Assembly (NCBI GenBank): GCA_964505065.1
Contig: CAZDGF010000053.1
Coordinates: 1 to 23,227 of the forward strand
Length of the DNA: 23,227 nucleotides
Direction of reading: 5' to 3'
DNA from: JABMMZ01 sp964505065
GTDB lineage: Bacteria; Bacteroidota; Bacteroidia; NS11-12g; UBA955
Shown: positions 13,768-21,406 of the stretch, in pieces
How positions within the stretch are numbered: position 1 is the stretch's first letter
How the letters are laid out: each line of letters starts with the position of its first letter
Translations under genes and position numbers: made by a program
Notes under the pieces: model-generated
Seen by the model: only the letters and a program-made list of their open reading frames with translations
Databases searched by the model: none
What the model was told of the DNA's origin: nothing

Positions 13768-16134
13768 TTATTTTAACACTTGTAATTTAGCTACATATAC
13801 CAAATTATTTGTTGTAATTAAATGTATAAAATATATGCCATTGGTTATTGATGTTGTATTAAAATGCAAATAATTGTTTTCAGTTTTAATAGGTATATCT
13901 ATTTGTTTGCCGTCATAAGAAAATACAGTGGTTGATTTTATTGCTTTATCTTCAATATTTATCATCGCTTCATTTTTAGCAGGATTAGGATAAATATTTA
14001 AACTTTGAACAATATAAGGCTGCACTAAACCTACTTTTTGGCTAAATTCTGGTTTTAAATATTGCACTCCACCTCTATTGCAACTAACAATTATTTCTGG
14101 CACCCCATTGTTGTCCAAATCTGCAAAGGCTGGTGATACTCTATTGCCATAATCTATGTTTGCAATTTTTAAATTGTTTAATCCCAATATATAATTCATA
14201 GAATCTATTTGTTTAAACTTGGCATTGGGGTTGCTGCTTATTTCATACAATTTTAATTGCCCCAATACATTGCCAACTAAAAGTTCTAATTTTCCATTAT
14301 TATCTGCATCAAAAATTTGAGGAGTGGCATATAAATTACGCTCATAAATAATAGTGTATCCTGGGGCAAATACAGGCAAGTTGTTTATATCAAAAGAATC
14401 ATCGCCAAAAATATCTTTAAGTTGTGTACGAAAAAAACTTATAGAATCTGTTGGTTTTACCATGCCAAACCTATTGGTTATTAAATTAAAATCTGGATTG
14501 GAGGCTGTACCATTATTTTGATAATAACTTAACATACTATCAAATCTGCCAATTACCAAATCTTGAAGCCCATCGTTGTTAATATCTGCAATAGCCGGAG
14601 AACTATAAGCTCCAATATCTATATTAAAACCAGGAAATGTATTATTGCTTAAACTAAAAGTTGGCGATAATGTAGTATTTGTTGCCGATGTGTTTCTGTA
14701 ATATTTAATTTCGCCTTTATCATTTCCAGCAACAATATCTAATTTGCCATCTGCATTCATATCTGCAACAGCTATGCTTAAAGTATTAATACTTTGAGAG
14801 GAGAATAATCCAAAATTATTATCTCTTAATTTTAAAATTGCACTATTTTTTGTGCCAATATTTTCAAATAACGAAATTCTATCGGCTAAATTTTTGGTAT
14901 TCAAAGCATCTCCATTGCTTGCGGCTATAGCATCTAAATCGCCATCTTTATCCCAATCGTTAAAAGCCCAGCTGCTTCTGTGTCCAATATCCAACATTTC
15001 TGGCGTAAAGAGCGGTTTTTTTTGCGAAAAAATAGGCGCTAAATCAGTGCCAGTATTCATATACCAAAATACTTGGTTGGTTTCTTGAATAACAAAATTT
15101 GTAGAATTGGGCGAGTAAACCAAATCGCGTTTACCATCGTTATTAATATCTAAAAAATATGCCGCAGGATATAATGTAATTTCCGCTCTGATGCTTGAGT
15201 TTACAAACATTGTATCGTAGCTAATTATAGAATCGTATTTTGAATTATTATTTGCTCTGCCATTGTTTAAAATTGTAAGATGTTTGCAGCCTTCATTGCC
15301 TAAAACCATGTCTATGTCGCCATCATTGTTAGCATCAAACAATGTTATTGAAGAGCCTTGCGTGTGGCGTTTACCGTAAAATTTATAAAAATTTGTATCA
15401 TTGCCATTTGGTATTCCTAAATTATATTCATTACAGTTATTGTCTGTAAAATTTCCCCAACACCAGTCTACTTGCCTAAAACGCATACTATCATTAGGTA
15501 AGCCCATTTCTTTTTGTTCGTTTTTATAATATGTAATAGCGCCACCCAAATTAGTATAACTCATAATATCAATATCGCCATCAAAATCTATATCATAAAT
15601 GCCAGGCAAATGCAATGCAGGCGTAGCCAAAGGGTTATACAAAATAGCAGAATTGCTTGAAGATATATTTCTAAATTGTAATATTGGTAAAATTTCAAAC
15701 GAGGGGCGACCAGGCGAACTGTTTGAGGTGTTTTTATAAACAATGCCATTGGTTGTAAAAATATCTTCGAGCCCATCTTGGTTATAGTCGCGCATAAGCA
15801 TCCAGCCGCCAGCATTAAATTTTGGAAAATATTGGGCATAGCGCATATCTAAATCGTATTTTACTTCGCCCGTAATGCCTTTGTTTATAAATGTAATAAT
15901 ACTGCCATCTACTCTGTCGTAAACAACCAAATCTTTTTTGCCATCGTTGTTCAAATCGCAAGGGCTAAACTGCGGACACTGAAAGCCTCCTGCCAAACCC
16001 TTAATTAAGGCAGCATTGCTACTATTGGTAAAATTTAACGAATCGTTGTATTTATAAATTAGTTTTTGAGCATTTATTATATTTATAAATCCAAAAGCAA
16101 TAATTAAAAGTGGAGTGTAAATATTATTTTTCAT
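13768..16134 (-). CDS. Secreted FG-GAP/VCBS repeat protein with type IX sorting domain
   Basis: A 788-residue exported protein. A signal peptide (about 1-22, ending INAQ) is followed by at least ten FG-GAP/VCBS-like blades with calcium-binding loops of the form D-x-[DN]-x-[DN]-G, for example DLNNDGKKDLVV, DINNDGKRDLVY, DMNADGKLDIVAG and DADNNGKLELLVG. These should fold into one or more beta-propellers. The last 80 or so residues (from SLNIYPNPAKNEAMI, ending VYVAKLQVLK) are a typical type A Por sorting domain, sending the protein through the T9SS to the cell surface or medium. No catalytic domain is visible between the repeats, so adhesion, carbohydrate binding or a structural role is more likely than enzymatic activity. 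No T9SS machinery gene is in the window. A full promoter lies just upstream. Confidence 0.92.
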   Translation of the reverse strand: MKNNIYTPLLIIAFGFINIINAQKLIYKYNDSLNFTNSSNAALIKGLAGGFQCPQFSPCDLNNDGKKDLVVYDRVDGSIITFINKGITGEVKYDLDMRYAQYFPKFNAGGWMLMRDYNQDGLEDIFTTNGIVYKNTSNSSPGRPSFEILPILQFRNISSSNSAILYNPLATPALHLPGIYDIDFDGDIDIMSYTNLGGAITYYKNEQKEMGLPNDSMRFRQVDWCWGNFTDNNCNEYNLGIPNGNDTNFYKFYGKRHTQGSSITLFDANNDGDIDMVLGNEGCKHLTILNNGRANNNSKYDSIISYDTMFVNSSIRAEITLYPAAYFLDINNDGKRDLVYSPNSTNFVIQETNQVFWYMNTGTDLAPIFSQKKPLFTPEMLDIGHRSSWAFNDWDKDGDLDAIAASNGDALNTKNLADRISLFENIGTKNSAILKLRDNNFGLFSSQSINTLSIAVADMNADGKLDIVAGNDKGEIKYYRNTSATNTTLSPTFSLSNNTFPGFNIDIGAYSSPAIADINNDGLQDLVIGRFDSMLSYYQNNGTASNPDFNLITNRFGMVKPTDSISFFRTQLKDIFGDDSFDINNLPVFAPGYTIIYERNLYATPQIFDADNNGKLELLVGNVLGQLKLYEISSNPNAKFKQIDSMNYILGLNNLKIANIDYGNRVSPAFADLDNNGVPEIIVSCNRGGVQYLKPEFSQKVGLVQPYIVQSLNIYPNPAKNEAMINIEDKAIKSTTVFSYDGKQIDIPIKTENNYLHFNTTSITNGIYFIHLITTNNLVYVAKLQVLK

Positions 16135-16143
16135 AATTTATTT

Positions 16144-16174
16144 CAAATATACCTATAAGACACCAAATTTCAAA
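16144..16174 (-). promoter_or_regulatory. Promoter of the T9SS repeat-protein gene
   Basis: On the minus strand, TTTG (16174-16171) and TATATTTG (16151-16144) are spaced 19 nt. The -7 element ends 9 nt before the ATG, so the transcript should be leaderless or nearly so. Confidence 0.7.
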
Positions 16175-16232
16175 AAACGTGGCATAAAATTATAAAAAAA
16201 AGACAATACAATGTTTTAACCTATATCATTCA

Positions 16233-16240
16233 TACATTTG
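16233..16240 (+). promoter_or_regulatory. Candidate -7 element (TACATTTG) of murF
   Basis: A perfect TAnnTTTG ending 8 nt before the murF ATG. The -33 region has only a weak TGTTTT near 16212, so the call rests mainly on the -7 element. Confidence 0.5.
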
Positions 16241-16248
16241 CAAAGGCT

Positions 16249-17544
16249 ATGAATAGTATTGAAAATATATATCAATTATTTTTAGAATGTAAAAATAATA
16301 TTTGTACAGACACACGCAAAATAACTGCTAATTCTTTATTTTTTGCCTTAAAGGGCGAAAATTTTAACGGTAATCTTTTTGCTGAAAAAGCATTAGAATT
16401 GGGCGCAAAATATGCTATTGTAGATGAGAAACATACAGACAATGCGCAATTAATTTTGGTAGATAATGTTTTACAAGCACTTCAACAATTGGCAACCCTA
16501 CACCGTAAAAATTGTAAAGCCATTATTTTAGGCATAGGGGGCAGCAATGGTAAAACTACAACAAAAGAATTGATAAGCGCTGTACTACAAACGGAAAAAA
16601 ATATACATTATACGCAGGGTAATTTAAACAACCATATTGGTGTACCTCTTACGCTTTTGCAGCTAAAGGCCGAACACGAAATAGCCATTGTAGAATTGGG
16701 GGCAAACCATATTGGCGATATTGCAGAACTATGCCATATTGCCCAACCTGATATGGGGCTAATTACCAATATTGGCAAGGAGCATTTAGAGGGTTTTGGT
16801 AGCATAGAGGGGGTAGCCCAAGCAGAAAGCGAACTTTACGATTTTTTGATAAAAAACAATGGATTGACATTTGTAAATACTGATGATATATGGCTAAATA
16901 ATATGGGCAAACGCATAGCCAATAAATTGGAATATAGCATTAATATTATTGACAATAAAGCGCCTATTACAAATGTAAAACTTGTTCCAAGTATATCTTT
17001 TGAATATGAAAGCCAAGGTATAGAATCGCCATTAATGGGTGCGCATAATTTGCAAAATATAGCAGCAGCTTTGGCTGTGGCATATTATTTTAAAATATCA
17101 ATACAAAATATACAACATGCTATAGGGCAATATGCACCTACCAATAACCGTTCGCAAATACTTCAAACAGATAAGGGAAATACAATATTATTAGATGCTT
17201 ATAATGCCAATCCAAGCAGCGTACAAGAGGCTGTAAAAACTTTTAGCCTTATGCCCCAAACACCTAAAATAGCCATACTTGGCGATATGTTTGAACTTGG
17301 CAGCTATGCCGAGCAAGAGCATTTAGATATTATAAATTTATGTTTAACAACAGATAGCCTTTTTCGTTGCGTATTGGTGGGCAATGAGTTTGCTAAACAT
17401 AAAGTAAACTCGCCTAAAATAGCGCAGTTTAAAAACAAAGCAGATGCTTTACATTTTATTCAAGATTCAAATATTACGCATTCAGCAATATTGATAAAAG
17501 GCTCAAGAGGTATGCGAATGGAGGAGTTTAAAGATTTGCTTTAA
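16249..17544 (+). CDS. murF: UDP-N-acetylmuramoyl-tripeptide--D-alanyl-D-alanine ligase
   Basis: Adds D-Ala-D-Ala to UDP-MurNAc-tripeptide using ATP, the last cytoplasmic step building the peptidoglycan precursor. The three Mur-ligase domains are in order. The N-terminal UDP-binding domain carries TDTRKITANSLFFALKG (about 20-36). The central ATPase has the P-loop GGSNGKTT (97-104), NNHIGVPLTLL (127-137) and NIGKEHLEGFGS (about 174-185). The C-terminal domain has GAHNLQN (264-270), NNRSQ (299-303), DAYNANPSS (316-324) and LGDMFELG (344-351). DAYNANP and the absence of a DNPR meso-diaminopimelate motif distinguish it from MurE. At 431 residues it is family-sized. It stands apart from any dcw cell-wall cluster, and its stop overlaps the stop of the converging acidic-protein gene. 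Confidence 0.95.
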   Translation: MNSIENIYQLFLECKNNICTDTRKITANSLFFALKGENFNGNLFAEKALELGAKYAIVDEKHTDNAQLILVDNVLQALQQLATLHRKNCKAIILGIGGSNGKTTTKELISAVLQTEKNIHYTQGNLNNHIGVPLTLLQLKAEHEIAIVELGANHIGDIAELCHIAQPDMGLITNIGKEHLEGFGSIEGVAQAESELYDFLIKNNGLTFVNTDDIWLNNMGKRIANKLEYSINIIDNKAPITNVKLVPSISFEYESQGIESPLMGAHNLQNIAAALAVAYYFKISIQNIQHAIGQYAPTNNRSQILQTDKGNTILLDAYNANPSSVQEAVKTFSLMPQTPKIAILGDMFELGSYAEQEHLDIINLCLTTDSLFRCVLVGNEFAKHKVNSPKIAQFKNKADALHFIQDSNITHSAILIKGSRGMRMEEFKDLL

Positions 17545-17864
17545 TCCTCGTAGTCGTCTTTTGGTTTGTCTTTTGAATATTGGTCATCGTCCTCATCATT
17601 ATTATTATCATCTTCAGGCTCTTCGTTGCTAAGGTCTAATTCATCAATATCCAAATCGTCAAACATCTGTTTTAGTTGAGATGATACTTTGATTAAAAAT
17701 ATGGTATCATCTGTTTCTACCCTTACTGCCGATACAAGCTCGCCTTTGGCATTGGGAAATTTAATAATATCTCTATCGTAGCCATTAGGATATAGTTCTC
17801 CTAATTTATTTAAGATTTCATCTGGCACATTGCTATAATCTACAATTCTACGTTTTTTTTCCAT
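17541..17864 (-). CDS. Small acidic conserved protein of unknown function
   Basis: A 107-residue protein without a recognised domain. It has two parts. Residues 1-75 are mixed and look folded: RRIVDYSNVPDEILNKLGELYPNGYDRDIIKFPNAKGELVSAVRVETDDTIFLIKVSSQL, a pattern I associate with a small conserved Bacteroidota protein. Residues 76-107 are a strongly acidic, Asp/Glu/Asn-rich, surely disordered tail. There is no signal peptide and no membrane segment, so it is cytoplasmic. Its 3' end overlaps the 3' end of the converging murF by 4 nt, the two TAA stops sharing two bases. A -7 element (TATTTTTG, 17911-17904) lies upstream, with TTGA about 22 nt before it. No function is proposed. Confidence 0.8.
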   Translation of the reverse strand: MEKKRRIVDYSNVPDEILNKLGELYPNGYDRDIIKFPNAKGELVSAVRVETDDTIFLIKVSSQLKQMFDDLDIDELDLSNEEPEDDNNNDEDDDQYSKDKPKDDYED

Positions 17865-17903
17865 GGGTAATTTTTATACTTGTTGAATTTAAAATATTTG
17901 GTG

Positions 17904-17911
17904 CAAAAATA
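17904..17911 (-). promoter_or_regulatory. Candidate -7 element (TATTTTTG) of the acidic-protein gene
   Basis: Matches TAnnTTTG on the minus strand, with TTG at 17936-17934 as a possible -33 (spacer about 22 nt). The -7 element ends 39 nt before the ATG. Confidence 0.4.
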
Positions 17912-17983
17912 TAGGGTTACAATATATAATTCTCAATTTATTAATTTTTTTTTAGGCTAATGTACAATTTATTTTACAACAAT

Positions 17984-18733
17984 TTATTTCTTTAATTTTG
18001 AAAACTTTATCCAAGCATTTATAAGCTGTCGTCTGAACATGCGTTCTTGTTTTCTATCTCGGGTATTTAAAATAGCTTCTGCTTTTAGTCTTACGGTATT
18101 TTGTTTTACTGTAAGTGTTTTAATTTTAAAGGTATCGGGCAGTACATCTTTGTTTACAAGTGCCACATTTGTGTTCATGTATTGTTCAACTTCTTCAATA
18201 CTTTCTATGTATTTTATATCTGCTAAAAACTCTATGCTTGTTTTATGGCTTTCGCCTTTGGTAAAGTTTATAAAATCATTACTCAATACAAAATTATTGG
18301 GTATAAAAATAAGGTCGTCTTCATCGTTTATAAGCTGTACATTCAATAATGTAATATTGGTAATTTTCCCCTTTTGCTCGCCAATTTGAACATAATCGCC
18401 AATAGATAGTTGATTGTTGAACATCAAAATCATACCATTAATAGCATTGCTAATATAATCTTTTGCAACTATGGCTATGGCAGCTGCTATAATGGATATG
18501 GAGGTAAAAAACTCTTTTACATTTACCTTTAATAGCAATAAGATAAAAATAGCCAAAAGGGCAAAAAAGAGAATATAGTATATGGTATTGATACCTATTA
18601 CAAAGTTGTCATGCTTTTTTATTTGATTACGTTTTTTATAAACCAGAAGTATAAAAAACTTTATGGCATACAACCCTAAAATTATTATAATTAAGGGTAT
18701 TGTTTTGGGTATATCTTGCCATTGTATATTCAT
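17984..18733 (-). CDS. Small-conductance mechanosensitive channel (MscS family)
   Basis: An inner-membrane channel that opens under membrane tension to release solutes during osmotic downshock. At 249 residues it is near the minimal MscS core. Three membrane segments lie at about 11-31, 44-66 and 72-97; the third is the Ala/Ile-rich pore helix (SIIAAAIAIVAKDYISNAINGMILM) leading into the beta domain (FNNQLSIGDYVQIGEQKGKITNITLLNVQL). The pore helix has few of the Gly residues of E. coli MscS, as is common in diverged members. The C-terminal domain follows to about 245. The N-terminus MNIQWQDIP directly follows a promoter whose start site falls on the ATG. The acidic-protein gene lies 119 nt downstream on the same strand, probably a separate unit. 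Confidence 0.88.
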   Translation of the reverse strand: MNIQWQDIPKTIPLIIIILGLYAIKFFILLVYKKRNQIKKHDNFVIGINTIYYILFFALLAIFILLLLKVNVKEFFTSISIIAAAIAIVAKDYISNAINGMILMFNNQLSIGDYVQIGEQKGKITNITLLNVQLINDEDDLIFIPNNFVLSNDFINFTKGESHKTSIEFLADIKYIESIEEVEQYMNTNVALVNKDVLPDTFKIKTLTVKQNTVRLKAEAILNTRDRKQERMFRRQLINAWIKFSKLKK

Positions 18734-18737
18734 TTTA

Positions 18738-18771
18738 CAAAGTTAATAAAAACAATATTAATAAACACAAA
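18738..18771 (-). promoter_or_regulatory. Promoter of the mscS-like gene
   Basis: On the minus strand, TTTG (18771-18768) and TAACTTTG (18745-18738) are spaced 22 nt. The -7 element ends 4 nt before the ATG, so the mRNA would be leaderless. Confidence 0.55.
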
Positions 18772-18844
18772 TAGTGTTTTTTAGAGCTTATAAAAAAAAT
18801 TTAACGCAAATATTTTATATAATTTACTTTACAAAATAAAAAAG

Positions 18845-19212
18845 TGGAGCTGCAGGGATTCGAACCCTGGTCCGGAGTAGGAAATAAGAGCGCTTTCTAC
18901 ATGTTTAGCTGTAATTAATTGTAGGGATTAAAAAGGCTTACCGCCTACCATTTTAAACCTTAGTTTGTTTATAATCTTATACGGCTACAAACACGCCCTA
19001 CAGATATTTGGGTATAGCGACTACCTAATTTCAAAGCCTACCCAAACTGGGGCTTTGTAGGTAGATGGCAGGTGCTTAATCCTTGATTAGGCAGCCATTG
19101 CGAAGTTATTTTCGCCTCTTATATTGTTGAAAGTTGAGATTAAAGAGCCACGCTAACAATGCTCTACATGCTTACACTTTAGTTGCACTACCCGTCAATT
19201 CCGGTCAGCCCC
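18845..19212 (-). ncRNA. ssrA: tmRNA (transfer-messenger RNA), one-piece
   Basis: Rescues stalled ribosomes by trans-translation with SmpB. On the minus strand the 368-nt RNA starts GGGGCTGACCGG at 19212 and ends with a T arm (CCAGGGTTCGAATCCCTG) and acceptor strand CAGCTCC plus A at 18845. GGGGCTG pairs with CAGCTCC (one G-U). The CCA end is not encoded. The tag frame is at 19116-19087 and reads GENNFAMAA then TAA, giving A-GENNFAMAA with the alanine carried by the tmRNA itself; the AA end and GENN start are typical of Bacteroidota tags. A run of T follows the 3' end (18842-18837) and probably terminates transcription. It fills most of the gap 18734-19355. Confidence 0.97.
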
Positions 19213-19227
19213 ATTTTTAAAGTAGTG

Positions 19228-19258
19228 CAAATATACTTATTTTTTCAAACCGAATCAA
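19228..19258 (-). promoter_or_regulatory. Promoter of the tmRNA gene
   Basis: On the minus strand, TTG (19258-19256) and TATATTTG (19235-19228) are spaced 20 nt. The -7 element ends 16 nt before the mature 5' end, leaving a few nucleotides for RNase P to remove. Confidence 0.7.
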
Positions 19259-19355
19259 TATTATTAACGTAAATCATGGTTATAACGTATCAAAATTTTT
19301 TTTGGCAGATATTTTGTTTATGTTTGTAATAGTATTTAAACACTTAAAAAAAGAT

Positions 19356-19886
19356 ATGAAAAAAATTATTTTTGTTTGCCTTGCCGCCTTGCTTTCTGTT
19401 GTAATTATATCGGCAACATTTGCAAGCAAACCCAAACCAAAAAAGAAAGCTGTAAAACCGAAAGTAAAAACAGAAACTACTGCACCTACATCTACAGGCT
19501 TAACTTGGTACTCGCCAACAGATGGCTTTGCCAAAGCACAAAAAGAGAAAAAAATATTGATAGTTGATGTATATACCGATTGGTGCTATTGGTGTAAAGT
19601 AATGGATAAAGAAACATATACCAATAAAGATATTATTGCTAAAATGAACCAATATTTTGTAGCTGTAAAATTTAACCCTGAAAACAATGGTAAACACAAA
19701 ATAAATGGTATAGATTATTCCTCTGAAACCTTATTGCAATTATTAAATAAAGGCGGACCAAATGGCGGCTATCCTACAACATTTTTTTGGAAAAGCTTAA
19801 CAGATAATACAGCAATAGCTGCATACCCTGGCTATAGAAAACCCGATGAGTTTAGCACCATACTAAACCAATGGGTTCAAAAATAA
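19356..19886 (+). CDS. Exported thioredoxin-fold protein
   Basis: A periplasmic thioredoxin-like protein (Thioredoxin_7/DsbD-gamma type) of 176 residues. The ATG at 19356 gives a standard signal peptide (MKKIIFVCLAALLSVVIISATFAS, about 1-24). An earlier in-frame TTG (19302) would bury it, so I chose the later start. A Lys/Pro/Thr-rich linker (about 25-47) leads to the fold. The active site is DWCYWCKVMDKET, a C-x-x-C pair, and the cis-proline loop is GGYPTTFFW near residue 141. These features fit a disulfide reductase or a redox partner of periplasmic proteins; the partner is unknown. A possible -7 element (TATGTTTG, 19319-19326) has a poor -33. It stands alone, followed by two hairpins. Confidence 0.87.
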   Translation: MKKIIFVCLAALLSVVIISATFASKPKPKKKAVKPKVKTETTAPTSTGLTWYSPTDGFAKAQKEKKILIVDVYTDWCYWCKVMDKETYTNKDIIAKMNQYFVAVKFNPENNGKHKINGIDYSSETLLQLLNKGGPNGGYPTTFFWKSLTDNTAIAAYPGYRKPDEFSTILNQWVQK

Positions 19887-19895
19887 GGTTAAAAG

Positions 19896-19926
19896 ATTCT
19901 GAATAAATGAGTACATTTTTCAGAAT
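19896..19926 (+). terminator. Hairpin after the thioredoxin-fold gene (first of two)
   Basis: 19896-19909 (ATTCTGAATAAATG) pairs with 19914-19926 (CATTTTTCAGAAT): 13 bp with one bulged T and the loop AGTA. No U-tract follows, so it may protect the 3' end or process the mRNA rather than terminate. Confidence 0.6.
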
Positions 19927-19937
19927 GACTAAAGATT

Positions 19938-19975
19938 AAAAATAAGGCATTTAATAAATGTCTTATTTTTTTTTT
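19938..19975 (+). terminator. Rho-independent terminator (second hairpin)
   Basis: 19938-19952 (AAAAATAAGGCATTT) pairs with 19956-19970 (AAATGTCTTATTTTT): 15 bp with one G-U and a 3-nt loop. The T-run continues to 19975. This is a classic terminator for the thioredoxin-fold gene, and it lies immediately before the next gene's promoter and start. Confidence 0.85.
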
Positions 19976-19978
19976 GAT

Positions 19979-19986
19979 TAGTTTTG
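19979..19986 (+). promoter_or_regulatory. Candidate -7 element (TAGTTTTG) of the rRNA methyltransferase gene
   Basis: A perfect TAnnTTTG that starts four bases after the terminator U-tract. Any -33 would lie inside the terminator stem (about 19955-19960) and is weak. If real, transcription starts near 19993, and the first TTG (19984) lies inside the promoter, leaving TTG at 19999 as the start. Confidence 0.45.
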
Positions 19987-21396
19987 CAGCCTTATATTTT
20001 GAAACTTAATAAAAAAAATTATCCGCTTTTAAATTTACAAATAACAACTGCTGCTGCAGAGGGCAAAGCCATAGCCAAGCAAGATGGATTGGTAGTATTT
20101 ATTCCCTTTGGTGCACCAGGCGATGTGGTAGATGTGCAGGTTGTGAAACAAAAAAAATCGTTTGCCGAGGCTAAAATTATACAATTAATTACACCCTCGC
20201 CCATGCGTGTGCAGCCTAAATGTATTCATTTTGGCACTTGCGGAGGCTGCAAATGGCAACATATAGATTATAAACATCAATTGGAATTTAAGGCAGAGCA
20301 AGTAAAACAAGATATGCAACGCATTGCCAAAGTTGAGGTTGAAGAATATTTGCCAATACTTGAAAGCAAGGAAATATACAATTACAGAAACAAGCTCGAA
20401 TTTACCTTTAGCAATAAGGCTTGGGAAGAACATTTTGACAAAGAAAACCCAGGCAGAATTCCTGCATTGGGCTTTCATAAACCAGGCATGTTTGATAAAG
20501 TTTTGGATATTTCGGAATGTCATTTAGCCCCTACTTTAGCCAACGATATACGTATTGCTATAAAAGAATATGCAATATTAAATAATTTAGCTTTTTTTGA
20601 TTTACGACAACAAACAGGTTGGCTTAGAAATTTAATGCTACGCTGCACAATAAACAATGAATGGATGGTAGTACTAATAGTTGCTGAAAACAACAAAGAA
20701 GATATTTCAAACTTATTTAATTATTTGATACCCAAATTTGAAGCTGTAAAATCGTGGTGCTATGCCATAAATGGCAAACAAAACGATACTTGGAGCGATT
20801 TGCCTGTTACTACTTTTGCAGGTACAGATTATTTAACAGAAACTTTTGAAAACTTAAAATTTAAAATTCGCCCTCAATCTTTTTTTCAAACCAATGCCAA
20901 ACAAGCTATAAATTTATATACCATTGCCAGAGAATTTGCCGCACTTACAGGCAAAGAAAATGTATATGATTTATACACAGGAACAGGAAGCATAGCCCTT
21001 TTTATAGCCAAATATTGTAAGCAAATTATAGGTATAGAATATGTGGAAACAGCTATAATAGATGCCAAAGAAAATGCCATTGAAAACAATATAAGCAATG
21101 CCACTTTTTATGCTGGCGATATGAAATTGGTGTTGAACAACGAACTAATTGAAAAACATGGCAAACCCGATGTTATAATTACCGACCCACCACGAGATGG
21201 TATGCACCCTGATGTGGTAGCTAAAATTATAGAAGTAGCACCGCAAAGAATAGTTTATGTAAGCTGCAATACTGCCACCCAAGCGCGCGATATTGCCTTA
21301 CTTGCCGAGCATTACGAAGTAAAAAAAATACAAGCTGTAGATATGTTTCCGCACACACACCATGTGGAAAGCGTGGCATTACTAGTTAAAAAATAA
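19984..21396 (+). CDS. rlmD: RlmD/RumA-type 23S rRNA (uracil-5-)-methyltransferase
   Basis: A SAM-dependent enzyme making 5-methyluridine in 23S rRNA. In E. coli RlmD acts on U1939; RlmCD in other phyla can act on two sites, so the exact target here is uncertain. In order: a TRAM RNA-binding domain (about 15-72, AAEGKAIAKQDGLVVFIPF); the Fe-S cluster cysteines C80-x5-C86-x2-C89 with C179 (DISECHLAP); the RNA-binding central domain; the Rossmann methyltransferase with VYDLYTGTGS (about 325-334); TDPPRDGMH (about 398-406); the nucleophile Cys in YVSCNTAT (about 423-430); and the C-terminal base in HHVESVAL. All key residues are present. The first TTG (19984) overlaps a promoter-like site, so translation may begin at TTG 19999, dropping five residues. 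Its stop and that of the converging SDR gene lie in one palindrome (21391-21406). Confidence 0.92.
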   Translation: MQPYILKLNKKNYPLLNLQITTAAAEGKAIAKQDGLVVFIPFGAPGDVVDVQVVKQKKSFAEAKIIQLITPSPMRVQPKCIHFGTCGGCKWQHIDYKHQLEFKAEQVKQDMQRIAKVEVEEYLPILESKEIYNYRNKLEFTFSNKAWEEHFDKENPGRIPALGFHKPGMFDKVLDISECHLAPTLANDIRIAIKEYAILNNLAFFDLRQQTGWLRNLMLRCTINNEWMVVLIVAENNKEDISNLFNYLIPKFEAVKSWCYAINGKQNDTWSDLPVTTFAGTDYLTETFENLKFKIRPQSFFQTNAKQAINLYTIAREFAALTGKENVYDLYTGTGSIALFIAKYCKQIIGIEYVETAIIDAKENAIENNISNATFYAGDMKLVLNNELIEKHGKPDVIITDPPRDGMHPDVVAKIIEVAPQRIVYVSCNTATQARDIALLAEHYEVKKIQAVDMFPHTHHVESVALLVKK

Positions 21397-21406
21397 GTAC
21401 TTATTT
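21391..21406. repeat. Perfect 16-bp palindrome carrying both convergent stop codons
   Basis: AAATAAGTACTTATTT is its own reverse complement. The left half contains the TAA of the methyltransferase gene (21394-21396), the right half the TAA of the SDR gene (21401-21403 on the minus strand). Folded as a hairpin it gives six A-T pairs around GTAC, too weak to be a convincing terminator. Confidence 0.7.

Noticed and set aside
13755..13772. TTAATTAA at the junction of the GT2 and T9SS genes as a terminator
   Set aside because: An 8-bp AT-only palindrome is expected by chance in this composition and is too weak to form a terminator stem.
19302..19355. An upstream TTG start for the thioredoxin-fold protein
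   Set aside because: It would put 18 residues ahead of an otherwise perfect signal peptide starting MKKIIF at 19356.
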